Source: an uncultured Chlorobiaceae bacterium (GTDB lineage: Bacteria > Bacteroidota > Chlorobiia > Chlorobiales > Chlorobiaceae). Taken from it: DNA of 64,000 nt. Shown here one piece after another: positions 17,679 to 27,742 of this stretch. The notes beneath the pieces were generated by a model that made no database searches, had not been told where the DNA came from, and saw only the letters and a list, made by a program, of their open reading frames with translations. Position 1 is the stretch's first letter. Every line of letters starts with the position of its first letter. Location: positions 54,385 to 118,384 of the forward strand of contig CAIJPS010000084.1 of NCBI GenBank assembly GCA_903822595.1, read 5' to 3'. Position numbers and translations under genes: made by a program.

Positions 17679-19721
17679 TTGCATGCAATAATCATGTTTC
17701 CGTCCCAAAAAAAAGCCAGATTTCTCGTTGTTGAGAGCGATGCATCCTTGCGTTCATCAACAGCACTGTTCATCAAAACGCTGGGCCATGATTCTGTAAC
17801 GGCTGATAACGGGGATGCCTGTATCGAGCTCCTGAACACCAGCAAAATTGATATTTTGCTCCTTGATGTTCACATACCCGGAAAAAATAGCCAGGAAATT
17901 CTCTCGTATGCTCATGAGCATTTTCCTGATCTGCCGGTCATCATGACCGCCTCTTCAATGTCCGAGAGTGATGAAGCTGAGTCGTTTGCAAAAGGGGCAT
18001 TCGAATATTTGATACAACCGGTTAACCAGGCACGGCTTGGGATTACGATAAAAAAAGCGCTCACTGAATCGGAGAGTCGCCGGGAGGCAAGCCTCTTCTC
18101 TGTCGTGGTTACCAATAGTCCGATAACCATTGTTGTTACCGATAGAGAGGGAAATATTGAATTTGTCAACAATGCATTTTGTAGAACAACCGGCTACTCT
18201 TTGAACGAAGTCATAGGCCAAAACCCGAGGGTTCTGAAATCCGGTGAACAGTCCGAGAGCTTCTATAAAGAGCTCTGGGAGACGATAACGAGTGGAAAGA
18301 ACTGGCATGGTGAATTTCGTAACAAGAAAAAAAACGGAGACCTCTACTGGGAGACTGCCGCCATCATCCCGATCATCGATCCAACTTGGGCGATCACGCA
18401 TTTTATCAGCATTAAACAGGATATTTCCTTGCGAAAAAAGGAGCTGGAAGCATTTACTGAAAGCGAACGTCGATTTCAGGAGCTTTCGGATCTTCTGCCG
18501 CAAACTATTTTTGAAATTGATATCAAAGGCTGGATTACCTACACCAACCGAGTGGGCTTTGATACCTTTGGATATACCAATGAGGATTTTAAAAAAGGCG
18601 TGCACAGCCTCTTACTCTTTGCACCGGAAGAGCGCGAACGGGTCCAGCAGAACATGGAATATCGCGTTAAAAACCTCCCGTTTGAAGATCATGAATATAT
18701 CGGACGGAGAAAAGATGGCACAACATTCCCGATACTTGTCTACACTGCACGGATTATGCGGGACGGCATGCCTGTTGGAGTCAGGGGTATTGTGCTCGAT
18801 ATCACCCCCCGCAAGCAGATTGAAGAAAAACTGCAGCAGCTAAACCAGACACTTGAAGAGCGGATTGAGGAGAGAACGAAAAAGCTTGAAAGCACGCATC
18901 AGCAGATGATTCTACACGAAAAACTTGCATCAATAGGTCTGCTTGCCGCCGGGATTGCCCATGAACTGAACAACCCGATCAATTTTGTCAAGATCAATTT
19001 TACAACACTCAAGGAGGCCGTTTCCGACTTTCAGGAAATGCTGAAAGAGTACCGCAAGGTTATCAAGAAATTTGAGGAGGGAAGCGGCGCAACTGTAGAA
19101 CTACAGGCGATGCACCAGATGGAGCAGTATCTGGCCATCGACACGCTTTTCAAAGATATAGCAGAGATATTTATGGAGTCACAGCGAGGTTTTGAGAGAA
19201 TAACCGGCATCATTGCAAGCATGAGGAACTTCTCTTTTCGCCATGCTATCGATGAAAGGGTCATGTTTGATATCAACCACGGAATCCGCGATGCACTCAC
19301 CATTGCGCGTAACGAATACCGTAACTGTGCCGAAATAGAAACCTCACTTGAAGAGTTGCCGCTCATCCCCTGTAATCCCGAGCAGATCAATCAGGTCTTT
19401 CTCAACCTGATTGTCAACAGCGCTCATGCCATCTCGTCGGTAGAGCGAAGTTCCCCCGGTAAAATTTCCATTCATACCTGGCTTGACGATAGCAACGTCT
19501 ACTGTTCCGTTGCTGATGACGGGCCGGGTATTCCGCATGAAGTCCGGAACCGTATTTTCGACCCCTTTTTTACGACTAAAGAACCGGGCAAAGGAACCGG
19601 GCTCGGGTTAAGCATCTCCTACGATATTGTTGTAAACAAACATGGAGGCACCCTCTCTGTTGATTGTCCAGATGAAAAAGGAACCGTCTTTACGATCTCC
19701 CTGCCGCTGACCGTAGCGTGA
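17679..19721 (+). CDS. Receiver-PAS-PAS hybrid sensor histidine kinase
   Basis: A 680-residue soluble kinase. Residues ~13-130 form a receiver domain (VVESD, Asp in LLLDVHIPG). Two PAS domains follow: the first ~145-260 with [25 protein letters not shown], the second ~275-385. Then comes a coiled coil ([13 protein letters not shown]) and a HisKA H-box [17 protein letters not shown], with the HATPase domain last ([15 protein letters not shown]-box, [22 protein letters not shown]). No membrane segment is visible, so it senses an intracellular or diffusible signal. The N-terminal receiver suggests it is itself a phosphorelay target. No response regulator gene is adjacent. ATG 17694 is an alternative start. 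Confidence 0.92.
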   Translation: MHAIIMFPSQKKARFLVVESDASLRSSTALFIKTLGHDSVTADNGDACIELLNTSKIDILLLDVHIPGKNSQEILSYAHEHFPDLPVIMTASSMSESDEAESFAKGAFEYLIQPVNQARLGITIKKALTESESRREASLFSVVVTNSPITIVVTDREGNIEFVNNAFCRTTGYSLNEVIGQNPRVLKSGEQSESFYKELWETITSGKNWHGEFRNKKKNGDLYWETAAIIPIIDPTWAITHFISIKQDISLRKKELEAFTESERRFQELSDLLPQTIFEIDIKGWITYTNRVGFDTFGYTNEDFKKGVHSLLLFAPEERERVQQNMEYRVKNLPFEDHEYIGRRKDGTTFPILVYTARIMRDGMPVGVRGIVLDITPRKQIEEKLQQLNQTLEERIEERTKKLESTHQQMILHEKLASIGLLAAGIAHELNNPINFVKINFTTLKEAVSDFQEMLKEYRKVIKKFEEGSGATVELQAMHQMEQYLAIDTLFKDIAEIFMESQRGFERITGIIASMRNFSFRHAIDERVMFDINHGIRDALTIARNEYRNCAEIETSLEELPLIPCNPEQINQVFLNLIVNSAHAISSVERSSPGKISIHTWLDDSNVYCSVADDGPGIPHEVRNRIFDPFFTTKEPGKGTGLGLSISYDIVVNKHGGTLSVDCPDEKGTVFTISLPLTVA

Positions 19722-19763
19722 TTATTGGTTATAAGGCCATAACACGCAAGAGTGGCTCCCCTG

Positions 19764-20375
19764 TTATGTATGGCGGATACTGGCGAAATCTTTGGTAATG
19801 GAGTGAAACATTTTGTTGGTTGAAGTCTGCATGATCATCGACATTCCGGCGTTGGTCATGGCATGGAGAATCTTTTCGGGGACAATCCGAAAGGCCGGAT
19901 AGAGAAGAAAATGGACATCAACTTTTAAATCGAACTGCACTCTGGTTTCGTTCTCCCTCACAGGCTGCATGTACATATGGGCAAAGGCCTTGCCCTCGAA
20001 AAGGTACTTTGCGGGATCCTCGATCCGGTTAGTAACCGGATGGTGTGTCCAGTTTACCTTTTTGCCGACGGTGTAAAGCCTGATCAACTCCTCGGAGAGT
20101 TCTGCCGGGTCAGTGCATGCAATGTCTTCCGGTAGTTCAACCAGGAGTTCCTCGCTCTGCTCTACAAAAAAGATAACATCGAAAGGGTTGTTCTGCGGAT
20201 CGGTAACACGAAAAAGCCACTTGTAGACGTTTTCAATGTTGGTAAGCTCAACGCTGTGGCAAAAAGGGTTGAACCCAAGTATTTTCTTCTGGTCTGAAAG
20301 ATAGGCCGTTGTGCGCTCGAATTCTCCATGAAATATCCAGTCGCCTCTGCATACACCAGTCGCATCCATTTCCAT
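19764..20375 (-). CDS. Conserved protein of unknown function, possibly SRPBCC/DUF1997-like
   Basis: A 203-residue soluble protein. Alternating strands and a long C-terminal helix (ILHAMTNAGMSMIMQTSTNKMF) recall the START/SRPBCC fold of DUF1997 proteins found in phototrophs. Motifs of interest are VNWTHHPVTNRIEDPAKYLFEGKA and RVQFDLKVDVHF. This likeness is from memory of the fold pattern and is tentative; no catalytic residues can be named. It sits alone between the sensor kinase and prfA. Confidence 0.5.
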   Translation of the reverse strand: MEMDATGVCRGDWIFHGEFERTTAYLSDQKKILGFNPFCHSVELTNIENVYKWLFRVTDPQNNPFDVIFFVEQSEELLVELPEDIACTDPAELSEELIRLYTVGKKVNWTHHPVTNRIEDPAKYLFEGKAFAHMYMQPVRENETRVQFDLKVDVHFLLYPAFRIVPEKILHAMTNAGMSMIMQTSTNKMFHSITKDFASIRHT

Positions 20376-20453
20376 AATCGTAGTTCCATAGGTTTCGTTT
20401 CATTCGAGTATGCCGATAAAGCCCTCACCCTCTAAAAAATATAAGGAGAATTT

Positions 20454-20549
20454 ATGACAAACACTCTGCTTCAAATGGCAGGACTGTTCTCAGAGCAAAT
20501 GTTTATACCAGCTCTGCCTGCAGGCGTGCTGCCTGATCATGCATTTTGA
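20454..20549 (+). CDS. Possible 31-codon small ORF antisense to the 3' end of prfA
   Basis: ATAAGGAGAATTT precedes ATG 20454, an unusually good ribosome-binding site for this window. The 31-codon product ([20 protein letters not shown]...) is short and mildly hydrophobic. It runs into the tail of prfA on the other strand. It may be a real small protein or a chance ORF. Confidence 0.22.
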   Translation: MTNTLLQMAGLFSEQMFIPALPAGVLPDHAF

Positions 20550-21576
20550 GAGCATTGATAATATCCTGAAGGTCTCCTTGCAGAATCTGCGGAAGGGCAT
20601 GGCTGGTAAAACCGATACGATGGTCAGTCACGCGTGACTGCGGATAGTTGTAGGTACGGATTTTGGCGCTTCGATCTCCGGTTGTCACCATCGAACGGCG
20701 TAGATCAGCCCGTTGCTGCTGCTGCTCGGCAAGCTGAATGTCGTACAATTTTGTGCGGAGCATCTGCATGGCCCTCTCCTTGTTCTGGAGTTGCGAGCGC
20801 TGCTCTTGACATGCGGAAACAATGCCTGTCGGTATATGGGTAATTCTTACGGCGGTCTCTACCTTGTTAACATTCTGCCCTCCTTTTCCTCCACTTCGAT
20901 AGGTGTCGAATCGCAGATCTTCACGGCGGATCTCAACATCGACCTCCTCGGCTTCCGGCAGTACCGCAACGCTTACTGCCGAGGTATGGATACGGCCCTG
21001 TGTTTCGGTGTCGGGGACGCGCTGTACCCGGTGTACACCGCTTTCGTATTTCATGGTACCATAAACATCATGGCCGCTGACACTGAGAGTAATTTCACGG
21101 AACCCGCCAGGTACTGAACTTTCGTTGAAGTGTAGTGTTTCACACTGCCACCCCTGTTGTTCGGCATACCGCTGATACATTCTTGTCAGGTCGGCAGCAA
21201 AAAGTGCGGCCTCCTCTCCGCCGGTACCCGCCCGGATTTCGATAATGACGTTACGTGAGTCGGCCTCTTCTTTTGGCAGAAGCAATATTTTGAGCTGCTG
21301 CTCAAGCTCAGGCAGTTTTTTTTGCAGTTCACTGATTTCTGCCTGCACAAGCTCTTTCATCTCTGGATCAGTCTCGCTTTTCAGCAGCAAGCGCGACTCA
21401 TCGAGCTCTGTTTTTGTGGCGGCATAGAGGTCATAGGCTCGAACAATCTCCTTGAGATCGCTGTATTCCTTGTTGAGTTTTCGAAAGCGATCTTGATCGG
21501 CTGACGCTTTCGGATCGGCAAGCAGTTGTTCCAGATCAAGGTGCTTTTCTTTTATGGAGCGCAGTTTATCGAGCAT
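20503..21576 (-). CDS. prfA: Peptide chain release factor 1
   Basis: A 357-residue class I release factor. The GGQ motif, whose Gln is the methylated catalytic residue in peptidyl-tRNA hydrolysis, lies in [18 protein letters not shown] near residue 230. The following CQEQRSQ matches RF1 rather than RF2, which has no such order and is usually frameshifted. Length and end are standard. The start is 6 bases downstream of the rseP stop, so the two are probably co-transcribed with dxr upstream. Confidence 0.97.
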   Translation of the reverse strand: MLDKLRSIKEKHLDLEQLLADPKASADQDRFRKLNKEYSDLKEIVRAYDLYAATKTELDESRLLLKSETDPEMKELVQAEISELQKKLPELEQQLKILLLPKEEADSRNVIIEIRAGTGGEEAALFAADLTRMYQRYAEQQGWQCETLHFNESSVPGGFREITLSVSGHDVYGTMKYESGVHRVQRVPDTETQGRIHTSAVSVAVLPEAEEVDVEIRREDLRFDTYRSGGKGGQNVNKVETAVRITHIPTGIVSACQEQRSQLQNKERAMQMLRTKLYDIQLAEQQQQRADLRRSMVTTGDRSAKIRTYNYPQSRVTDHRIGFTSHALPQILQGDLQDIINALKMHDQAARLQAELV

Positions 21577-21582
21577 TCAAAC

Positions 21583-22944
21583 CTAAAAATGTAGAATATC
21601 GTTAATAAAAGAGAAGGCGAGAAGCGCCAGAAGCAATGCCATGCCGATCTGCTGGATACGCATCTTGATTTCAAAAGGAATCTCCCGACGAATAATTCCC
21701 TCAGCCGCATTCAGTAAGAATTGTCCGCCGTCAAGCGCCGGAACCGGCAGCATATTGATAACTGCCAGAGAGATGGAGAGCATAGCAAGAAAGTAAAGGA
21801 AGCTGACAGGGCCCTGTTCTGCGCTTTGGCTTGCAATTTTGGCAATCTTGATTGGTCCGCCTACCGATTTGCGGAAATCTTCCTTTCCGGTAAAGATTTT
21901 GGCAAATCCCTGAATGGTCATGACACTCATTTTCCAGGTCTGGTTGGCTCCACTGACTATTGAGCCCGCGAGATTGACTTTTTTTCGCTCTGTTGCAAGT
22001 ATCGGTTTCAGCGATATCCCGATTTTTCCTGATTCGCTTGGCACCACAGTGACAACAAATGTTTTACCGGCAGAACGGATGAGTTCCGGAGTTATTGTAC
22101 GGCCTTGAACAGGTTGAAGGTATTGCCAGGTAATCGTAATGGGTTTTGCGGCATGTGCGGAGATAATCCCGACAACTTCCGTCCAGTCGGAGACCGCATG
22201 ACCGTTGATTGCCGTAATGAGTCCGCCGGATTGTATGCCTGCTTTCCGGGCGGGCATGTTTTCAAGAGCTTCGTCAATAAGTGGCGGTACGATTGGCCGT
22301 ATGCCGAGGCTCTGCGTTTCGTTGATCTTCGAGAGGATGTTTGATGGAGCCTTCAGGGTGATGGTTTTTCCGTCGCGAAGGATGGTGTAGTTGAGTGAAG
22401 TGGCAATCAAAAGTTCCGGGTCGAGGGCCTCCTCCCAGCTTTCAAGCGTTTTGCCATTTGCCAGTTGAAGTCTGTCGCCGGTTCTCATCCCCATAGCTTC
22501 AAAGACCGAAGCTTTTTCGACAAAAGCGGGAGTGTTGACACTTGTCCGGGCCTCTCCGAGCACAAGGGTTACCCCGATAAAGATAACTGCGGCAAGAATA
22601 ATGTTCATGGTGACTCCACCGGCAAGCACAATCAGGCGCTGCCAGACCGGTTTTGCCCGGAACTCCCATGGCTGCGGTTCTGCACCCTGAAAGTTGGTGT
22701 CGAGGCTTTCGTCGACCATGCCGGCAATCTTGACATAACCTCCAAGGGGAAAGGCGCCTATGCCATACTCGGTATCGCCAATCTGCTTCTTCCAAAGTCG
22801 TTTGTCCCCAAAATCGAAACCGATATAAAATTTGTCAACCCTCATGCCGAACAGTTTCGCCGTCAGAAAATGGCCGAGTTCATGCGCGGTGACAAGAATG
22901 AAGATTGCTACAATAAAAAAAAACAGAGAGCTGAGAACATCCAT
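21583..22944 (-). CDS. rseP: Site-2 intramembrane metalloprotease RseP
   Basis: A 453-residue membrane protease. The zinc site HELGH lies in the first helix (~residue 21) and the third ligand region is the C-terminal [15 protein letters not shown]-like segments are present in between ([14 protein letters not shown] and [20 protein letters not shown]). In the family it cuts anti-sigma factors or signal-peptide remnants inside the membrane. It lies between dxr and prfA on the same strand; the dxr-rseP pairing is common in bacteria. Confidence 0.95.
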   Translation of the reverse strand: MDVLSSLFFFIVAIFILVTAHELGHFLTAKLFGMRVDKFYIGFDFGDKRLWKKQIGDTEYGIGAFPLGGYVKIAGMVDESLDTNFQGAEPQPWEFRAKPVWQRLIVLAGGVTMNIILAAVIFIGVTLVLGEARTSVNTPAFVEKASVFEAMGMRTGDRLQLANGKTLESWEEALDPELLIATSLNYTILRDGKTITLKAPSNILSKINETQSLGIRPIVPPLIDEALENMPARKAGIQSGGLITAINGHAVSDWTEVVGIISAHAAKPITITWQYLQPVQGRTITPELIRSAGKTFVVTVVPSESGKIGISLKPILATERKKVNLAGSIVSGANQTWKMSVMTIQGFAKIFTGKEDFRKSVGGPIKIAKIASQSAEQGPVSFLYFLAMLSISLAVINMLPVPALDGGQFLLNAAEGIIRREIPFEIKMRIQQIGMALLLALLAFSFINDILHF

Positions 22945-22980
22945 AACGATCCTTTGTATTCGGTAGAAAAAAAATGAGGT

Positions 22981-24129
22981 TTATGCAATAAGTTTTTTTG
23001 CCGTGTCGCGAGCCCAGCGGTCGGCCTGAAGATAGTCATCAAGTTCAACAGGGGTGTATGGCGAGTGTACCTGCATGGTTTTATCGACCATTTCGGCAAT
23101 CTCGATAAAACGGATCTTTTTGTCGAGAAAGGCTGCTACAGCAATCTCATTTGCCGCGTTGAGTACCGCCGGGTAGGTTCGCCCTGCTTTCAGAGCATCA
23201 AAGGCGAGACGAAGGGCCGGGAATCGTTCCATATCGGGCTCTTCAAAGGTGAGTGTCCCGATCCTGGCCAGATCAAGTTTCTGTATGCCGCTTTCGCACC
23301 GTTCGGGCCAGGAGAGGGCATAGGCAATCGGAGCACGCATGTCGGGCGCGCCAAGCTGTGCGATAACGCAGCCGTCGATATATTCAACCATGGAGTGAAT
23401 GATACTTTGGGGATGCACCACGACGCCAATTTTTTCGGCAGGCATGGAAAAGAGCCAGTGGGCTTCGATCACTTCAAGACCTTTGTTCATCATCGTTGCA
23501 GAGTCGATGGTGATTTTGGCTCCCATCGTCCACTGCGGGTGTTTCAGCGCCTGTTCGAGCCCGACATGTTGCAGCTCTTCGGCAGATGTTTTGCGGAATG
23601 GCCCTCCTGATGCGGTCAGAATAATGCGTACGACATCTTCAGTACGATGGCCCTGAAGCGACTGGAAGATCGCCGAGTGCTCGCTGTCGACCGGCAGAAG
23701 CTGCACCTTATGTTTTTTTACAAGATCAGAGACAAGCTCTCCGGCAACAACAAGGGTCTCTTTGTTGGCCAGGGCGATATGTTTGCCAGCATTTATGGCA
23801 CTGACGGTCGGAATAAGACCTGCGGCACCGACAATGGCGGACACAACCATATCAGCCTCTTCGACGGTGGCAACAGCGGTGGTACCTGCGATGCCGTATA
23901 GAATATCCGGTTTGTAGTCGCCGAGCAGCGTTTTCAGCTTATTTGCTGCATCGGCATCCATGACGGAGACCGCAAGAGGTTTAAACTCCTTGATCTGTTG
24001 TGCAAGCGTGACAACATCCTTGCCCGCAGCCAAGCCTGAGATGGAAAATTTTTCCGGGTGCTGCCTTACGACATCAAGGGTACTGAGCCCGATTGAGCCG
24101 GTAGAACCGAGGATGGAAAGTGATCTCAT
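22981..24129 (-). CDS. dxr: 1-deoxy-D-xylulose 5-phosphate reductoisomerase
   Basis: A 382-residue enzyme of the MEP isoprenoid pathway, turning DXP into MEP with NADPH. It opens with the NADPH-binding GSTGSIG and has the metal and substrate motifs [20 protein letters not shown] and [26 protein letters not shown] 24129 is preferred over a TTG four codons upstream. In phototrophs the pathway feeds chlorophyll side chains, carotenoids and quinones. First gene of a dxr-rseP-prfA run. Confidence 0.97.
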   Translation of the reverse strand: MRSLSILGSTGSIGLSTLDVVRQHPEKFSISGLAAGKDVVTLAQQIKEFKPLAVSVMDADAANKLKTLLGDYKPDILYGIAGTTAVATVEEADMVVSAIVGAAGLIPTVSAINAGKHIALANKETLVVAGELVSDLVKKHKVQLLPVDSEHSAIFQSLQGHRTEDVVRIILTASGGPFRKTSAEELQHVGLEQALKHPQWTMGAKITIDSATMMNKGLEVIEAHWLFSMPAEKIGVVVHPQSIIHSMVEYIDGCVIAQLGAPDMRAPIAYALSWPERCESGIQKLDLARIGTLTFEEPDMERFPALRLAFDALKAGRTYPAVLNAANEIAVAAFLDKKIRFIEIAEMVDKTMQVHSPYTPVELDDYLQADRWARDTAKKLIA

Positions 24130-24292
24130 AATAATTGACAAAAAAAGTTACCCTGTTTGCCGATGAATTCCGGGCCTGAAGTTATGCTTTTTCGAGAAGG
24201 CTTACAAATAACCGTCACAGTCAGCTTTCCATGAACCAGTTTTTTCTTTTTGTATTCCAGGGAAATTGTATTATAATTGACACCCTTTGCTT

Positions 24293-24366
24293 GGGTTCCT
24301 AGCTCAGTTGGTTAGAGCGGCTGGTTTACACCCAGTAGGTCGGGGGTTCGAATCCCTCGGGACCCA
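24293..24366 (+). tRNA. tRNA-Val (anticodon UAC)
   Basis: A 74-nt cloverleaf. The acceptor stem GGGTTCC pairs with GGGACCC with one G-U pair, and the discriminator is A. The D arm is GCTC...GAGC. The anticodon stem GCTGG/CCAGT encloses loop TTTACAC, giving anticodon TAC. The T arm contains TTCGAAT. CCA is not encoded. It lies alone on the plus strand between leftward dxr and ftsH and is followed by a strong hairpin. Confidence 0.96.
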
Positions 24367-24383
24367 CATCCTGAATGCAGACG

Positions 24384-24422
24384 AAAGCCAAAAGGCAGGT
24401 GAACCCTGCCTTTTGGCTTTTT
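24384..24422. terminator. Bidirectional intrinsic terminator between tRNA-Val and ftsH
   Basis: A 16-bp near-perfect stem (AAAGCCAAAAGGCAGG / CCTGCCTTTTGGCTTT) with a 4-base loop and runs of A before and T after. It lies 17 bases after the tRNA and just after the ftsH stop on the other strand, so it can end both transcripts. Confidence 0.88.
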
Positions 24423-24430
24423 CACCCTTT

Positions 24431-26524
24431 TCAATTTTCCGCTATTTTCCGACCCTCTCTTAGCCTTGCAACAGCCTCTTCAAGTTCTGCCTGTTCACGC
24501 TGGCTGAGCTGATCTGAATTTTTCTGAGAACCCGCCTGCAGAAAACTCTCCGCCTCCCCTTCTGGCAAAGGCTCTTCTTCAGGTTGCACGGGAAAGAGTC
24601 CTTCAGGACGTTTTCCAAGAATTTCCTCGATCTGGGAATATTGAAGCATCTCTTTCAACAGCAGCTCGCTGGCAAGCTTTTCGAGCTTTTCGCGGTTCAG
24701 TGTCAAGAGATTTGTCACGTTGAGACGCGCATCTTCGACGATAGCCATAACCTCCCGGTCGATAAGGCGGGCGGTCTCTTCACCATACTTTTTATCGATT
24801 CCGGGGCTGCCGTAATAGGGGTTATTGCTTTCGAAAAAGGAGAGGTTGCCAAGTTTATCGCTCATGCCATAGACCATCACCATGTTGTAGGCGATGCTGG
24901 TTACCTTCTCAAGGTCATTCTGGGCGCCGGTCGAGATTTCATTAAAAATGATCTGTTCCGCGATGCGTCCGCCGAGAAGGCCGCAGATGCGGGCAAGCAG
25001 TTCGCTTTTCGTCATGAGATAGCGGTCTTCGAGCGGAATGTTCATCGTGTAGCCGAGAGCGCTCATTCCTCTTGGAACAATAGAGATTTTTTGAACAGGA
25101 TCGTTCTCTGGCATCATCCAGCTCACAATAGCATGACCGGCTTCATGATAGGCGACAATCTGCTTTTCACGCGGGTTTATAACCTTGTTCTTTTTTTCAA
25201 GTCCTGCCACGCAGCGCTCTATGGCATCTTCAAAGTCTTTCATTTCGATGCTGAGCTTGTTGCGGCGTGAGGCAAGCAAGGCAGCTTCATTGGCCGTATT
25301 GGCGATTTCGGCACCGGCAAATCCGGGAGTTTGCGATGCAAGGGCTTTCAGATTGACGTCCTCCGAAAGCGAAAGTTTCTTGGTATGCACCTTGAAAATA
25401 TCAATACGTCCTTTCAGGTCAGGCTTGTCGACCATGATCTGACGATCAAAGCGGCCAGGTCTCAGTAGCGCAGAATCAAGGACGTCGGGACGGTTTGTAG
25501 CGGCGATCAAAATGACACCCTTGTCGGTTGCGAATCCATCCATTTCGACAAGCAACTGGTTGAGGGTATTTTCCCGCTCGTCATTGGCGCCCATCATGGC
25601 TCCTTTTCCCCTGCTGCGGCCTACCGCGTCAATTTCGTCAATAAAGATGATACAGGGCGCTTTTTCCTTGGCCTGTTTAAAAAGGTCGCGTACCCTTGCT
25701 GCTCCCACGCCGACAAACATCTCCACGAAGTCCGATCCGCTGATGCTGAAAAACGGAACATCGGCTTCACCGGCAACCGCTTTCGCAAGAAGGGTTTTTC
25801 CTGTACCTGGAGGACCAACCAGCAGCACGCCTTTAGGAAGCTTGCCACCGAGTGTCGTATATTTTTTTGGATCCTTGAGAAAATCAACGACCTCCATCAC
25901 TTCTGCCTTCGCCTCGTCAAGACCAGCAACATCCTTGAAGGTGATGCGCGAATGTTCATCAAGGTTTTCATAGAGCGCGGCCTTGTTCTTCCCGATATTC
26001 ATGAACTGCGATCCCGGCCCGCCCATACGCCGGAAAACAAAGAAGTAGATGCCGATAAGCAGGGCAAAAGGGAGTATCCATTGGATTAACTCACTGATCC
26101 AGGTGCTGCTTGCCATGCCCTGATATTTAATCCCCTTGCTCTCCAGGAGCTCGATCAGGGTGTCATCACGCACAGGATTGACAACAATCTCATCCTGCTT
26201 TGACGTTGATTGAGGCTGGAATATGCCGGGCCCATCTTTTGGCTGCTCCTTTACAGCAATTCCAGTTTCGGCGCCAGGTTTGAGCTTGATATAGATTTTT
26301 TCCTGCGCTATTTTTACCGATTCAATCTTGTTCTCTGCAATGAGCTTGCGGAAAGTGCTGTAGGGAATCTCCTGTGTTGATCCTGACCAGAAGAAGGCAA
26401 GCTGAACTCCTATGAGAAGAACAATGACGACCACATAGTACATGATCGAAAATTTCGGTCGCGGTATGTTGTTTTCCGGCTCGTTTTTATAGGGATTTGA
26501 AGGTTTGAGCGATTTTTTTGCCAT
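24431..26524 (-). CDS. ftsH: ATP-dependent zinc metalloprotease FtsH
   Basis: A 697-residue membrane-bound AAA+ protease. A first transmembrane helix (~29-48) and a second (~165-185) enclose a periplasmic region. The AAA+ module has Walker A GPPGTGKT, Walker [13 protein letters not shown] and the [12 protein letters not shown]. The zinc site is HEAGH in the peptidase domain. It degrades misfolded or short-lived membrane and cytosolic proteins. The C-terminal tail is acidic and Gln/Glu-rich. ATG 26524 is chosen over a TTG one codon earlier. It is transcribed alone, toward a shared terminator. Confidence 0.97.
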   Translation of the reverse strand: MAKKSLKPSNPYKNEPENNIPRPKFSIMYYVVVIVLLIGVQLAFFWSGSTQEIPYSTFRKLIAENKIESVKIAQEKIYIKLKPGAETGIAVKEQPKDGPGIFQPQSTSKQDEIVVNPVRDDTLIELLESKGIKYQGMASSTWISELIQWILPFALLIGIYFFVFRRMGGPGSQFMNIGKNKAALYENLDEHSRITFKDVAGLDEAKAEVMEVVDFLKDPKKYTTLGGKLPKGVLLVGPPGTGKTLLAKAVAGEADVPFFSISGSDFVEMFVGVGAARVRDLFKQAKEKAPCIIFIDEIDAVGRSRGKGAMMGANDERENTLNQLLVEMDGFATDKGVILIAATNRPDVLDSALLRPGRFDRQIMVDKPDLKGRIDIFKVHTKKLSLSEDVNLKALASQTPGFAGAEIANTANEAALLASRRNKLSIEMKDFEDAIERCVAGLEKKNKVINPREKQIVAYHEAGHAIVSWMMPENDPVQKISIVPRGMSALGYTMNIPLEDRYLMTKSELLARICGLLGGRIAEQIIFNEISTGAQNDLEKVTSIAYNMVMVYGMSDKLGNLSFFESNNPYYGSPGIDKKYGEETARLIDREVMAIVEDARLNVTNLLTLNREKLEKLASELLLKEMLQYSQIEEILGKRPEGLFPVQPEEEPLPEGEAESFLQAGSQKNSDQLSQREQAELEEAVARLREGRKIAEN

Positions 26525-26805
26525 CAATCAACAATCATGTTTATAAATTAAGGTACCCGATACGGTGTGTTCACAGTTCGAGGATTCAAGACGTTCAATT
26601 TACTCGATTCTTCTATTTAATGAAGCATCTCGTAACAAAACATTATCATATATTGTCGAGCATATGAACGGTATTTCAGTAGCTATAAGTTTCAATGTGG
26701 CAGTGGGAGCTTTGTTTGGCGCTTTTTATACGCTTTATAACACCTCTCCATGCAGCATATGCGGAAAAAAGCTTTTTTCATAAAACAGAGAGGCGACGGG
26801 AGCTT

Positions 26806-27642
26806 ATGAGTTTCGTTCGGAATAAGGCAAATTCCAGGATTTCAGCATTGAAATCTCTTTTGTGCGTTGGACTTGACAGCGATCCTGAAAAAATCCCTCG
26901 CCTGTTTTTCAAGTATAAGAGCCCTGTTCTTGAGTTTAACCGTGCAGTCATCAGGGCTACATCGGACATTGCGATAGCATACAAGCTGAATACTGCATTT
27001 TATGAGGCTCGGGGCATTTCGGGTCTTCGTGATATGGAAAATACGCTCAGCTCTATTCCCGATGCCTGCATGACGATTGCTGATGCCAAAAGGGCGGATA
27101 TCGGCAATACCAGTAAAATGTATGCACAAGCCTTTTTTGATCACTGGTCGTTTGATGCCCTTACGGTTGCTCCGTACATGGGGTTTGATTCCCTTGAACC
27201 TTTTTTGGCCTATGAAGATAAACTGCTGTTTGTGCTTTGCCTGACGTCGAATGAGGGGTCTGCGGATTTTGAGGAGCAGGTGATGCAGTGCGGCACTCCG
27301 CTTTATCGTTCTGTACTCGGGAAGGTCACGTCATGGAGCCGCAATGGAAACGGCGGGGTTGTTGTCGGCGCTACCAAAAGTTGGCTGCTTGCCGAGATCC
27401 GCCGGGAGGCACCCGACCTGTTTATGCTTATCCCCGGAGTGGGTGCTCAGGGTGGATCGCTTGAAGATGCGGTAAATTTTGGTGTCGACAGCAACCGCCA
27501 AAGTGCCGTGATCAATGTCAGCCGGACACTGATCTATCCCGCAGCATCAGGTGGGGTACCATTTTCAGGTATTGACGATTTTGAACGGGCGGTTGCTGTT
27601 GAGGCGTTGAAAATGCACGACGGTATGAGGCATGTTTTATAA
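26806..27642 (+). CDS. pyrF: Orotidine 5'-phosphate decarboxylase (type 2)
   Basis: A 278-residue enzyme that makes UMP in pyrimidine synthesis. LLCVGLDSDPEKIP near the start and the catalytic segment DAKRADIGNTSKMYA (DxKxxD) around residue 90 identify OMP decarboxylase. The extra length and the PGVGAQGG phosphate-binding loop place it with the mycobacterial-type (type 2) enzymes. The start at 26806 is set by GGGAGCTT just upstream; the frame is open 37 codons further without family likeness. Confidence 0.95.
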   Translation: MSFVRNKANSRISALKSLLCVGLDSDPEKIPRLFFKYKSPVLEFNRAVIRATSDIAIAYKLNTAFYEARGISGLRDMENTLSSIPDACMTIADAKRADIGNTSKMYAQAFFDHWSFDALTVAPYMGFDSLEPFLAYEDKLLFVLCLTSNEGSADFEEQVMQCGTPLYRSVLGKVTSWSRNGNGGVVVGATKSWLLAEIRREAPDLFMLIPGVGAQGGSLEDAVNFGVDSNRQSAVINVSRTLIYPAASGGVPFSGIDDFERAVAVEALKMHDGMRHVL

Positions 27643-27742
27643 CGGGTCTGTTTTTTGGTGAATAATTGCGCCATTCAAGGAGACGTCCGAAGCCCTTGGG
27701 GGGGTATTTTGCGATTTCTGGTGGCGCTTAATTAGTAATGCT

